36,423 nt of DNA from an uncultured Clostridia bacterium (GTDB lineage: Bacteria; Bacillota; Clostridia; Christensenellales; Pumilibacteraceae): contig CALVYT010000031.1 of the NCBI GenBank assembly GCA_944372345.1, positions 1 through 36,423 of the forward strand. Reading direction: 5' to 3'. Positions 1-6,355 of the stretch are shown piece by piece. Positions within the stretch are counted from its first letter, which is position 1; each line of letters starts with the position of its first letter. Position numbers and translations under genes: made by a program. A model generated the notes under the pieces. The model saw only the letters and a program-made list of their open reading frames with translations. It made no database searches and was not told where the DNA came from.

Positions 1-30
1 GAGAACTACACTCTGTCCCAACACGCGATT

Positions 31-207
31 AAACAGACCTTGCCCTTACCGCAAAATTGCCTACTTCGCCCAACTACAAGGTGACCCGCCGCAAGACGGG
101 TCATTGCGGACGGCGAAATGACTAACCGACGATGAAACAGACATTGTCCGTACCGCAAAAGCACACACTTCGCCCCACCGCAAGGTGGCCCCGCCGCCAG
201 GCGGTCC
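31..207. repeat. Two diverged tandem copies of a ~75-bp repeat, 104 bp apart
   Basis: Copy 1 begins at 31 and copy 2 at 135. They share AAACAGAC, then TACCGCAAAA-like sequence, CTTCGCCC (64 and 168), a CAAGGTG block and a GC-rich inverted repeat. Each copy ends in a palindrome: GACCCG/CGGGTC near 84-103 and CCGCCGCCAG/CTGGCGGCGG near 192-217. The array may continue left of the window. No credible gene is present; short reading frames on both strands are low-complexity shadows. Confidence 0.6.
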
Positions 208-281
208 TGGCGGCGGCACGCCTTGAAACAAATACGATACAAAAATTATACAAAAGTTTACACCGTTGAAACAACTTTTCC

Positions 282-310
282 GTGACAAACGCCGCGCAAA
301 GCGTTATAAT
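282..310 (+). promoter_or_regulatory. Sigma-A promoter of the 317-531 RNA
   Basis: GTGACA at 282-287 and a perfect TATAAT at 305-310 are separated by 17 bp. Transcription would begin near 317. The first downstream open frame has no ribosome site, and a terminator ends the unit at 531. Confidence 0.7.
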
Positions 311-316
311 ATACGT

Positions 317-531
317 GAAGGAAGCGAGAAAACGCCGCAAGCGATGAACTCCGACAGAGCGCTCCCGCCAAGGCGGCTTCCTCGGCTGCGCCGGATAACG
401 CACAGAATGTGCGCCCTGCGCATAAGCGAATATCCTCTCCCTTCGGGGAGTTTACATAGCCTGTTACAACTTGCGCTTACGCATAAGCGCAGTTCCCTTT
501 TCCGGGCGCCGCTCACGCGGCGCCGTTTTTT
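317..531 (+). ncRNA. Putative structured non-coding RNA (~215 nt), family not recognised
   Basis: The unit is bounded by a good promoter (282-310) and an intrinsic terminator (505-531), with no ribosome site plus credible reading frame between them. Several hairpins are visible: AGGAAGC (319-325) pairs with GCTTCCT (376-382); CGCAC/GTGCG near 399-413; CTCCC-TTCG-GGGAG near 437-450; and TGCGCTTA/TAAGCGCA (472-479/484-491). TAAGCG also occurs at 422-427 and could pair with CGCTTA (474-479) instead, so two exclusive folds are possible. I see no tmRNA CCA end, no SRP GGAAG-type loop motif and no RNase P core. 6S RNA cannot be excluded. The nearest gene, pdxS, has its own promoter, so this looks like a stand-alone RNA and not a pdxS leader. 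Confidence 0.5.
505..531 (+). terminator. Intrinsic terminator of the putative RNA
   Basis: The stem GGCGCCG/CGGCGCC (505-511/518-524) has a 6-nt loop and is followed by six T at 526-531. Confidence 0.8.
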
Positions 532-799
532 ACGGCCGATCGCATTTTTCGGTGTCGCACGGTAATGAATATTAAGTGCCCGGGCGGCGCTGAAACCTGA
601 CGGCAAAGCGACGGACGGGCAAAACGCGCGGCGGGCGCACGCTCATTCTGCCGACGCTTCCCCGAGTGCGCACGGCGGACGGCGCGAATACCCGACGGTG
701 CGAAAACTTTACGGCGACGTAACGGACGAAGCGCGACCCGGTAGCGCGGCAAACGCGTCCCCGAAGATACCGCGAAAAACGCGCCCTGGCGAAAATCAT
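532..799. other. Gene-free GC-rich spacer upstream of pdxS
   Basis: I see no ribosome site, convincing reading frame or repeat here. The open frames on the minus strand are arginine-rich and look like composition artefacts. The only signal is the pdxS promoter at its right edge. Confidence 0.5.
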
Positions 800-829
800 T
801 TGACATCGGACGGGAGTTCGGTGTATTAT
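800..829 (+). promoter_or_regulatory. pdxST promoter
   Basis: A perfect TTGACA at 800-805 and TATTAT at 824-829 lie 18 bp apart. A GAGAGG ribosome site at 853-858 precedes the pdxS ATG at 868. I see no MocR/PdxR-type operator. Confidence 0.8.
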
Positions 830-867
830 TATATGTAAACAAAATTTCCTACGAGAGGTAACAGACT

Positions 868-1740
868 ATGGAAAACCGTTGGGAACTCAATAAGAATCTC
901 GCGCAGATGCTCAAAGGCGGAGTCATAATGGACGTCACGACGCCCGAGCAGGCGCGCATAGCGGAGGAAGCGGGCGCGTGCGCGGTCATGGCGCTTGAAC
1001 GCATACCCGCGGATATCCGCGCGGCGGGCGGCGTTTCGCGTATGAGCGACCCGAAAATGATAAAAGGCATTCAGCAGGCAGTATCCATTCCCGTTATGGC
1101 AAAGTGCCGCATAGGCCACTTTGCCGAAGCGCAGATATTGCAGGCGATCGAGATCGACTATATCGACGAGTCCGAAGTGCTCTCCCCCGCCGACGACGTG
1201 TATCATATCGACAAGACCAAGTTCGACGTGCCGTTCGTCTGCGGCGCGAAAGACCTCGGCGAAGCGCTGCGCCGTATCAACGAAGGCGCGAGCATGATCC
1301 GCACCAAGGGCGAACCGGGTACGGGCGACGTCGTTCAGGCGGTGCGCCATATGCGCAAGATGATGAGCGACATCCGCCGCCTCACCTCGTGCGCGGAGGA
1401 CGAACTGTTCGACGAAGCGAAGAAATTGCAGGTCCCCTACGACCTCGTGCGCTACGTCCACGACAACGGCAAGCTCCCCGTCGTCAACTTTGCGGCAGGC
1501 GGCGTAGCCACCCCCGCGGACGCGTCGCTGATGATGCAGCTCGGCGCGGAAGGCGTGTTCGTCGGCAGCGGCATATTCAAGTCGGGCAATCCCGCAAAAC
1601 GCGCCCGCGCGATCGTGCAGGCAGTCACCAACTATACGGACGCCAAACTCATAGCGAAACTCAGCGAGGACCTCGGCGAAGCCATGGTCGGCATAAACGA
1701 ACAGGAAATACAGCTTCTGATGGCGGAGCGCGGCAAGTAA
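868..1740 (+). CDS. pdxS: Pyridoxal 5'-phosphate synthase, synthase subunit PdxS
   Basis: PdxS (Pdx1) condenses ribose 5-phosphate, glyceraldehyde 3-phosphate and ammonia to pyridoxal 5'-phosphate in the cytoplasm, working in a large complex with PdxT. The 290 residues match the usual length (about 290-295). The two active-site lysines are visible as K79 (in [10 protein letters not shown]) and K147 (in [12 protein letters not shown]), with the partner aspartate D22 ([10 protein letters not shown]). The C-terminal [14 protein letters not shown] motif binds phosphate. The ATG at 868 has a GAGAGG site 9 bases upstream. pdxT starts one base after the stop, so the two are co-transcribed and probably translationally coupled. 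The identification is essentially certain. Confidence 0.98.
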   Translation: MENRWELNKNLAQMLKGGVIMDVTTPEQARIAEEAGACAVMALERIPADIRAAGGVSRMSDPKMIKGIQQAVSIPVMAKCRIGHFAEAQILQAIEIDYIDESEVLSPADDVYHIDKTKFDVPFVCGAKDLGEALRRINEGASMIRTKGEPGTGDVVQAVRHMRKMMSDIRRLTSCAEDELFDEAKKLQVPYDLVRYVHDNGKLPVVNFAAGGVATPADASLMMQLGAEGVFVGSGIFKSGNPAKRARAIVQAVTNYTDAKLIAKLSEDLGEAMVGINEQEIQLLMAERGK

Positions 1741-1741
1741 T

Positions 1742-2311
1742 ATGCGCATAGGCGTTCTCTGCTTACAGGGCGCGTTCATCGAGCATATGCGTATGCTGGA
1801 AAGCCTCGGCGCACAGACTTCCGAGATCAGGCAGAAGCGCGATCTCTCCCGCTCTTTCGACGGGCTTGTGATTCCGGGCGGCGAATCCACAGTCATAGGC
1901 AAACTGCTCGGCGACCTGGATATGACCGCCGACGTGCGGGGTATGATCGAAAGCGGCGTGCCCGTGTTCGGTACCTGCGCGGGGCTGATACTCCTCGCAA
2001 AGCATATCGCGAACGACCCGCACGTCTACCTCGGCACGATGGACATCAGCGTGCGGCGCAACGCTTACGGCAGACAGCTCGGCAGCTTCGCCTGCACCGC
2101 GGAAATGAAGGGCGTCGGCAATATCCCGATGACGTTCATACGCGCGCCGTATATCGAAAGCGTTTCGGGCAGCGCGGAAGTCCTCTCCGTCGTCGACGGC
2201 AATATCGTCGCCGCGCGCCAGGGCAGTCAGCTCGTCACGGCGTTCCACCCCGAACTGACGGACGATACGCGCGTCCACGAGTATTTCCTCGGAATGATAA
2301 AAGACAAATAA
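1742..2311 (+). CDS. pdxT: Pyridoxal 5'-phosphate synthase, glutaminase subunit PdxT
   Basis: PdxT (Pdx2) is the class-I glutamine amidotransferase that releases ammonia from glutamine and channels it into PdxS. The 189 residues match the family (about 190-200). The triad is visible: nucleophile C79 in FGTCAGLILL, H169 and E171 in AFHPELTDD. The GGESTVIGKL motif (46-55) forms the oxyanion region. The gene begins one base after the pdxS stop and is followed after 13 bases by a strong terminator, so pdxS-pdxT is a complete two-gene operon. Nothing unusual is seen. Confidence 0.98.
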   Translation: MRIGVLCLQGAFIEHMRMLESLGAQTSEIRQKRDLSRSFDGLVIPGGESTVIGKLLGDLDMTADVRGMIESGVPVFGTCAGLILLAKHIANDPHVYLGTMDISVRRNAYGRQLGSFACTAEMKGVGNIPMTFIRAPYIESVSGSAEVLSVVDGNIVAARQGSQLVTAFHPELTDDTRVHEYFLGMIKDK

Positions 2312-2324
2312 CGACGTTCGTTTC

Positions 2325-2363
2325 AAGGCATTCCCGCGCCCGCCGCGGGAATGCCTTTGTTTT
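2325..2363 (+). terminator. Terminator of pdxST
   Basis: AAGGCATTCCCGCG pairs with CGCGGGAATGCCTT around a short loop and is followed by TGTTTTG. Confidence 0.85.
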
Positions 2364-2754
2364 GCGGCACGGGCTGAAAATACCTGCCCGCCGACGAGCG
2401 GAGTTTTTGCAAAGCGATCGAAGGAACGAGGACCCGCATAGTCCGCGGCTACGCCGCGGCGGACCTGAGACCGTGTACGGCGCGGCGATCCGCGGAGCGC
2501 CGGATATGTGCGGACTTCTTGAAAAAACCAATCCGGAACCGCCGCAACGCGTTCCCGCAGCAATGCGGGAATGCGTTGCGTTTTTCCGCCTTCCCCGCCG
2601 CAATATCGTTGCGCGCAAAACGCCGTTCAAAACGCGGCGAGTGCGGAACGTATCGCGGCTCTGCGGGCAGCGGTTTCACACGGACATTGTGGCAGTAACG
2701 TGGCAGTTAAGTGACGAAAATATGACGATGCGTTAAAATTATGTTAAAGAAATA
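2364..2754. other. Gene-free spacer with a second terminator-type hairpin
   Basis: A very strong hairpin, CGCAACGC... (2543-2559) with ...GCGTTGCG (2564-2580), has 17 paired positions including one G-U, a GCAA loop and five T at 2581-2585. It shares the GTTCCCGC/GCGGGAAT core with the pdxT terminator and may be a duplicated copy or end an unseen small transcript. A 124-residue open frame from 2362 spans the hairpin, has no ribosome site and looks spurious. Confidence 0.55.
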
Positions 2755-2783
2755 TTGACAAGCGCACAATAATATGATAATAT
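2755..2783 (+). promoter_or_regulatory. Promoter of the zinc-ribbon protein pair
   Basis: A perfect TTGACA (2755-2760) and TAATAT (2778-2783) are 17 bp apart. An alternative -10, TATTAT, lies at 2781-2786. The AAGGAG ribosome site near 2830 precedes the ATG at 2847. Confidence 0.8.
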
Positions 2784-2846
2784 TATAACGATAAACGCGC
2801 GGCGCGCGTAATCGTATAAAAACTTTCACAAGGAGCGGAAAACAAG

Positions 2847-3344
2847 ATGTATTGTCCCCATTGTAACAAAGAGGTGAACGCCCCGAACGGCATTTGCCCC
2901 GAATGCGGCACGCAGATCGGCACGACCTGGCAGAAACCGATCGACAGCGACCGACCCGCGCAGCAGGCGCAGCAACCGCAGCAGCCGCAGCAGCAGTACG
3001 GTCAGCAATACGGTCAGCAATATGGTCAGCAATATGGTCAGCAGCAGTACGGTCAGCAGCAGTACGGTCAGTCCTACGGGCAGCCGTATTACGGTCAGCA
3101 ATATTCGCCCTACAACGCTTATCAGGAGCAGAGCAACGGTCTTGCCGTCGGCGGCTTCATATGCTCGTTCTTCTTCCCCCTGATCGGACTCATCCTCAGC
3201 ATAATGGGACTGAAAAAAGCGAATCAGATCGGCGGTAAGGGCAAAGGGCTTGCCATCGCGGGTATCGTGATCTCCGTATTGGGTATGTTCTCGAGCGTTA
3301 TTCTCGGCGTCGTTTACTACGGCGCAATAGTCGCAATGATGTAA
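2847..3344 (+). CDS. Zinc-ribbon, Gln/Tyr-rich, DUF4190-type membrane protein (paralogue 1)
   Basis: The function is unknown. The 165 residues form three parts. An N-terminal zinc ribbon has two CxxC pairs (C3/C6 and C17/C20). A low-complexity stretch (about 36-92) is made of Gln-Gln-Tyr-Gly units. Two hydrophobic helices near the C-terminus, about 98-120 and 131-160, are separated by a basic glycine-rich loop, the arrangement of the DUF4190 family. The protein therefore probably sits in the membrane with the zinc ribbon in the cytoplasm. The ATG at 2847 has an AAGGAG site about 10 bases upstream. A paralogue follows directly, so the two likely form one transcript. A role in envelope or stress homeostasis would be a guess. 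Confidence 0.85.
   Translation: MYCPHCNKEVNAPNGICPECGTQIGTTWQKPIDSDRPAQQAQQPQQPQQQYGQQYGQQYGQQYGQQQYGQQQYGQSYGQPYYGQQYSPYNAYQEQSNGLAVGGFICSFFFPLIGLILSIMGLKKANQIGGKGKGLAIAGIVISVLGMFSSVILGVVYYGAIVAMM
2990..3107 (+). repeat. Tandem 12-15 bp coding repeats (Gln-Gln-Tyr-Gly)
   Basis: Units of CAGCAATACGGT and variants (CAATATGGT, CAGCAGTACGGT) repeat about eight times inside the 2847 gene. Near-identical synonymous units suggest recent copy-number change by slippage. Confidence 0.8.
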
Positions 3345-3358
3345 ACACTTCTTCGGCT

Positions 3359-3393
3359 GCGGCGCGCAATGGTTTTAAGCATATGCGCGCCGC
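3359..3393 (+). other. Intercistronic hairpin
   Basis: GCGGCGCGCA (3359-3368) and TGCGCGCCGC (3384-3393) form a perfect 10-bp stem with a 15-nt loop between the two paralogous genes. No T-run follows, so it is more likely an mRNA-stabilising or processing element than a terminator. Confidence 0.6.
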
Positions 3394-3426
3394 GCCCGTA
3401 TGACCCGATCGAAAGGAGAAAGAACT

Positions 3427-4053
3427 ATGTATTGTCCTGATTGCGGGAACGAACTGGACGAAAACGGCGCGTGCAGCGTATGCGGGCGGCGTTTCGACGC
3501 GAAAGGCAACCCCGCGAAAAACACAAACAACGCAGACAAAAGCGACCCGGCAAATGGCGCGCAGCAGGCACAGAACGCACAGCAGCAATACTCGCAGAAC
3601 GCGCAGCAGGCGCAGAACGCACAGCAGGCACAGAACGCGCAGCAGCAATACTCGCAGAACGCGCAGCAGCAATACTCGCAGAACGGCGGTTACGGATACG
3701 GATATACGAACGGCTATTACGGCGCTCCCGGAGGAAATTACGGATACGGATATATGCAGCCGCAGTCGGACACCGCCAATTCTTATGCGATCGCGGGGTT
3801 TGTGCTCTCGTTCATCTTCCCTCTCGTGGGGCTGATCGTCAGCATACTCGGCTACCGCAAAGCGAAGGAAATGAACGGATGCGGCAAGGGGTTCGCCGTT
3901 GCGGGGATAGTTATCTCCGCCGTCAGCCTCGGTTCGGTTCTGCTTATAATCGTACCGATCATGATAATATACTTCGCGTTTATAGTCGAAGTCGGCACAT
4001 CGGGATATTATGCGTTCGCGCTGCCCGCGTTAACGGCTGCGCTCGCGCTCTGA
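3427..4053 (+). CDS. Zinc-ribbon, Gln/Tyr-rich, DUF4190-type membrane protein (paralogue 2)
   Basis: The function is unknown. It has the same plan as the preceding gene: a zinc ribbon with C3/C6 and C16/C19, a low-complexity region of AQQAQN and QQQYSQN units (about 40-80) passing into a Gly/Tyr-rich stretch, then two membrane helices (about 118-140 and 155-185) separated by a loop ending in CGKGFAVAG. The start at 3427 is chosen because an AAAGGAGA site lies 8 bases upstream and the protein then begins MYCP like its neighbour; an in-frame ATG at 3400 has no site. The 208 residues carry a longer hydrophobic C-terminus than paralogue 1. Tandem duplication is the likely origin. Confidence 0.85.
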   Translation: MYCPDCGNELDENGACSVCGRRFDAKGNPAKNTNNADKSDPANGAQQAQNAQQQYSQNAQQAQNAQQAQNAQQQYSQNAQQQYSQNGGYGYGYTNGYYGAPGGNYGYGYMQPQSDTANSYAIAGFVLSFIFPLVGLIVSILGYRKAKEMNGCGKGFAVAGIVISAVSLGSVLLIIVPIMIIYFAFIVEVGTSGYYAFALPALTAALAL

Positions 4054-4077
4054 TAAAACCGACGATACAAAAAGCAC

Positions 4078-4107
4078 AAGCGCACGGAAAACCGTGCGCT
4101 TTTCTTT
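4078..4107 (+). terminator. Terminator of the zinc-ribbon operon
   Basis: AAGCGCACGG-AAAA-CCGTGCGCTT (4078-4101) is a perfect 10-bp stem followed by TTCTTTT. Confidence 0.85.
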
Positions 4108-4182
4108 TACGGTATTCATTATTATACCGTTCCGGGAGCATATCCCCCGCCCGCGCCGAAATAACCGACCCGCAGCGAAACG

Positions 4183-4644
4183 TCACTTTCCGGGAGCGAA
4201 CAGCAGGTCGTCCAACGGACAGCCGAGATAGGCGCGCAGACGGACAAGGTCGCTCACGAGCGGTTCCCCGCCCTTTTTCCATTCGCGATAGCGCGCGTCG
4301 CTTATGCCCGCCGACACAAACATTCCGTGCAGCGTTTTGCCACAGGCGTTCAGCAGTACGGGCAGACGGGGCGCGAACGGCGCCGTAGCGCCGTGAGGAC
4401 GTGCGGGCGAGTACTCGTCGACCCCGCACAGATATGAGGGCGTACAGCCCAGAAAATCGGCGAGAACGACGAGATTGCGGCGCGTCGTATCCGCCGAAGC
4501 CATACGGTCGGGCGACAGCCATATCGCGACGGACTCCGACGGAATGCCCGTCGCCCGTTCTATATCCTCCGCGTCCGCCCCTCTCCGCTGCATAAGCGCG
4601 GCAAGCCGCCTGCCGAAAAGCAATGTCTTTTTACCCGTTCTCAT
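4183..4644 (-). CDS. Tandem helix-turn-helix (XRE-like) regulator
   Basis: A 153-residue protein with two segments that look like XRE/Cro-type helix-turn-helix domains: about 8-70 (FGRRLAALMQRR, then IPSESVAIWLS, ending LADFLGCTPSYL) and about 96-148 (LLNACGKTL, SDARYREWKKG, RLRAYLGCPLDDLL). Each ends in the LxxxLGC-x-x-xxL pattern typical of XRE domains, which suggests internal duplication. The ATG at 4644 is chosen because AGAGAGG lies four bases upstream; a GTG at 4662 is possible. The start overlaps the last 14 bases of the PHP gene, so translation is probably coupled. No effector domain is present. The target is unknown and may include its own operon. Confidence 0.7.
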   Translation of the reverse strand: MRTGKKTLLFGRRLAALMQRRGADAEDIERATGIPSESVAIWLSPDRMASADTTRRNLVVLADFLGCTPSYLCGVDEYSPARPHGATAPFAPRLPVLLNACGKTLHGMFVSAGISDARYREWKKGGEPLVSDLVRLRAYLGCPLDDLLFAPGK

Positions 4645-5473
4645 TTGCCTCTCTTTCCGCACGTCCGTCGGTTGCGCCGGATACGCCGCAGTCGGCTTTC
4701 TCGCCGCCCCGCAACGGTTCGCGACGGGCGGACGGAGCGTCGGAGCGGAACGCGGGTTCTTTGCCGTAATTGGCTATGCGGGCGAGGTCGAGCCCTGCTT
4801 CCTCGTAGCGGCGCACGGCGGAAAAATCGCCCACGCGCGCGGGTTCGTGAGCGTCCGACGAGCAGATAAACATACAGTCGGTCGCCGAGAGCGTTTTTAA
4901 GTCGGCGGCGGAAAGGCACATCGATTTGCCGTTGAGTTCGATATATACGCCCAGCCGCGCCGCCGCTTCGCCGAGAGCTTTGAGATCCACCCGCAGGCTG
5001 CGCATAGGATGCGCTATGACGGAAATGCGGCGGGATTCCATTGCTCGGATATACGCGTCGGTATTCTTCGCCATACGTTTGGCGGTGAATTTAGTGGGAA
5101 GCATATTAGGCGCCCAGAAATGCACGAAGTCGTGCCAGGACGCGGGGACGCGCGCGAAATGGAAGCCGCAGACGATGAGGTCCAGCCGCTTCTCGAACGA
5201 GCGCGGCAGGTCGATCGTGCCGTCCGCGCCGAGCAGGTTGGTCTCCACGCCCGCCAGGACTTTGACGGACGGGTGGCGTTTTCTGCTCTCTTCCACGTCG
5301 GCTATGAACGATTCGAAATCCGCGGGATTGAGGCTGTCGGGATAGCCGCTTATGCCGTGATCCGTCACGGCGACGGCTTTCAGCCCCTTCGCCTCCGCTG
5401 CCGCCACGTTGTCCTCTACGCTCCCCTTTCCGTGGGAATATACCGTGTGAGTATGATAATCCCCGTAAAACAT
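4631..5473 (-). CDS. PHP-domain metal-dependent phosphoesterase
   Basis: A 280-residue PHP-family protein, the superfamily of histidinol phosphatase and the polymerase PHP domain; the substrate is not evident. Metal ligands are in order: HTH of YGDYHTHTVYSHGKG (8-10), VTDHG, the glutamate of AGVETNLL, the histidine of GFHFARVP, AHPMRS and SSDAHEP. The end (after about 240) is basic and looks disordered. The ATG at 5473 is preferred to a GTG at 5491 because the promoter -10 box overlaps that GTG. The -10 ends six bases before the ATG and no ribosome site fits, so the mRNA is probably leaderless. The HTH gene overlaps its 3' end. Confidence 0.85.
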   Translation of the reverse strand: MFYGDYHTHTVYSHGKGSVEDNVAAAEAKGLKAVAVTDHGISGYPDSLNPADFESFIADVEESRKRHPSVKVLAGVETNLLGADGTIDLPRSFEKRLDLIVCGFHFARVPASWHDFVHFWAPNMLPTKFTAKRMAKNTDAYIRAMESRRISVIAHPMRSLRVDLKALGEAAARLGVYIELNGKSMCLSAADLKTLSATDCMFICSSDAHEPARVGDFSAVRRYEEAGLDLARIANYGKEPAFRSDAPSARREPLRGGEKADCGVSGATDGRAEREANENG

Positions 5474-5479
5474 AGTATT

Positions 5480-5508
5480 ATTATAACACACCGCCCCGTG
5501 ATTGTAAA
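5480..5508 (-). promoter_or_regulatory. Promoter of the PHP gene, predicting a leaderless mRNA
   Basis: Read on the minus strand: TTTACA (5508-5503), 17 bp, a perfect TATAAT (5485-5480), then six bases and the ATG. Initiation 6-7 bases after the -10 would fall on the start codon itself. Confidence 0.8.
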
Positions 5509-5514
5509 CCGATT

Positions 5515-5735
5515 GAAAGTTTTTGCAAAGGAAAACCTTCCTTTCGCTCGCGCGCTTCGCGCGCTGACCGTCACACGCGCCTGCGCGATCTCTCGGTTGC
5601 GCCTGCGGCGCCGAAGGGGGAAACCCCCTTTCCCAAGGAACTCAAACACCTTTTTTCCCTCGGGGCGTGAATCCCTCTTTCGACAAAGAGGGGTTCCCGC
5701 CCCGCGCCCCACCTTCCCGAGAAACTTAAACACCT
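5515..5735. repeat. Palindromic intergenic repeats, copies 1 and 2
   Basis: Two adjacent elements. The second contains CCCTCTTT-CGAC-AAAGAGGG inside a longer CGGGGCG...CGCCCCG stem (about 5655-5710) and ends TTCCCGAGAAACTTAAA, the inverse of the left border of the copies at 6050-6355. The first (about 5515-5655) has a related right border, TTTCCCAAGGAACTC, plus a GCGCGC-rich centre and an AAGGGGG/CCCCCTT stem. It is more diverged. Confidence 0.65.
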
Positions 5736-5740
5736 TTTCA

Positions 5741-6046
5741 TACAATATATTCGCTGCGAATTCTGCTAAACGGCAAGCAGTATCCCCGAAAGGATAAGAC
5801 GTACACGGCAAACCGCGGGCGAAAATTTTAAGTTATTTTTTCAGGCATTGCGGCACGGGAAGAACGTTTACTCCGTTCACTGCCCCGCAGCAATGGCTAT
5901 GGCGGGAAAAAGCTAAACTTGCTCTGCTCCCGCTCCGCCTGCCCCGGGACGTTCGTATATAATATTTTTCTGCTGCCCAGCCATATTCCATAAAACAACA
6001 AAGCACGCCTGCACTGTTCGACAAGCGTGCCGCTATATTATATAAA
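5741..6046. other. Unassigned spacer between repeat copies
   Basis: A 52-63 residue minus-strand open frame (5833-6024) containing MEYGWAAEKYYIRTSRG has no ribosome site or recognised family and could be a decayed gene or composition artefact. A GCACGC/GCGTGC inverted repeat lies near 6003-6031. Nothing else is supported. Confidence 0.35.
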
Positions 6047-6049
6047 AAA

Positions 6050-6355
6050 TGATTTTAAGTTTCTCGGGAAAGGGTCAAGGGAAAACCACTCTTTACAAAG
6101 AGGGGTTTTCCCTTGAAAATTTCTCGCTTGAAAATTCTCGGAAGAAAATCATAAAAGGATCTTTTAAGTTTCCCTGAGGGGGAGCGCGAGGGGGCGCCTC
6201 GTTTCAAAGAGGCACCCCCTCGCAAAAACACTCCCTCGGGAAAACTTATAAAATGATAAGGATCTTTAAGTTTCTCGGGAAAGGGGTTCGGGGAGAACCG
6301 GGGAGAACCCTCTTTTCAAAGAGGGTTCTCCCCGATAAACACTTCCCGAAAAATC
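6050..6355. repeat. Palindromic intergenic repeats, copies 3 to 5 in tandem
   Basis: Three consecutive imperfect palindromes of about 100 bp begin TTTTAAGTTTCTCGGGAA, TTTTAAGTTTCCCTGAGGG and TTTAAGTTTCTCGGGAA. Stems include TCAAGGGAAAACC/GGTTTTCCCTTGA (6075-6087/6104-6116), GCGAGGGGG.../...CCCCCTCGC near 6190-6226, and a perfect 16-bp GGGGAGAACC.../...GGTTCTCCCC (6300-6315/6318-6333). Each centre carries CTCTTT/AAAGAG or close to it (copy 4 has CTCGTTT). The last copy abuts the icd stop codon and may also terminate icd. Confidence 0.8.

Noticed and set aside
2362..2736. A 124-codon plus-strand frame after pdxT
   Set aside because: It crosses a perfect terminator hairpin, lacks a ribosome site and has a composition-driven Arg/Pro sequence.
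2990..3107. A CRISPR-like array of short repeats
   Set aside because: The repeats are in-frame Gln/Tyr/Gly codons without unique spacers.
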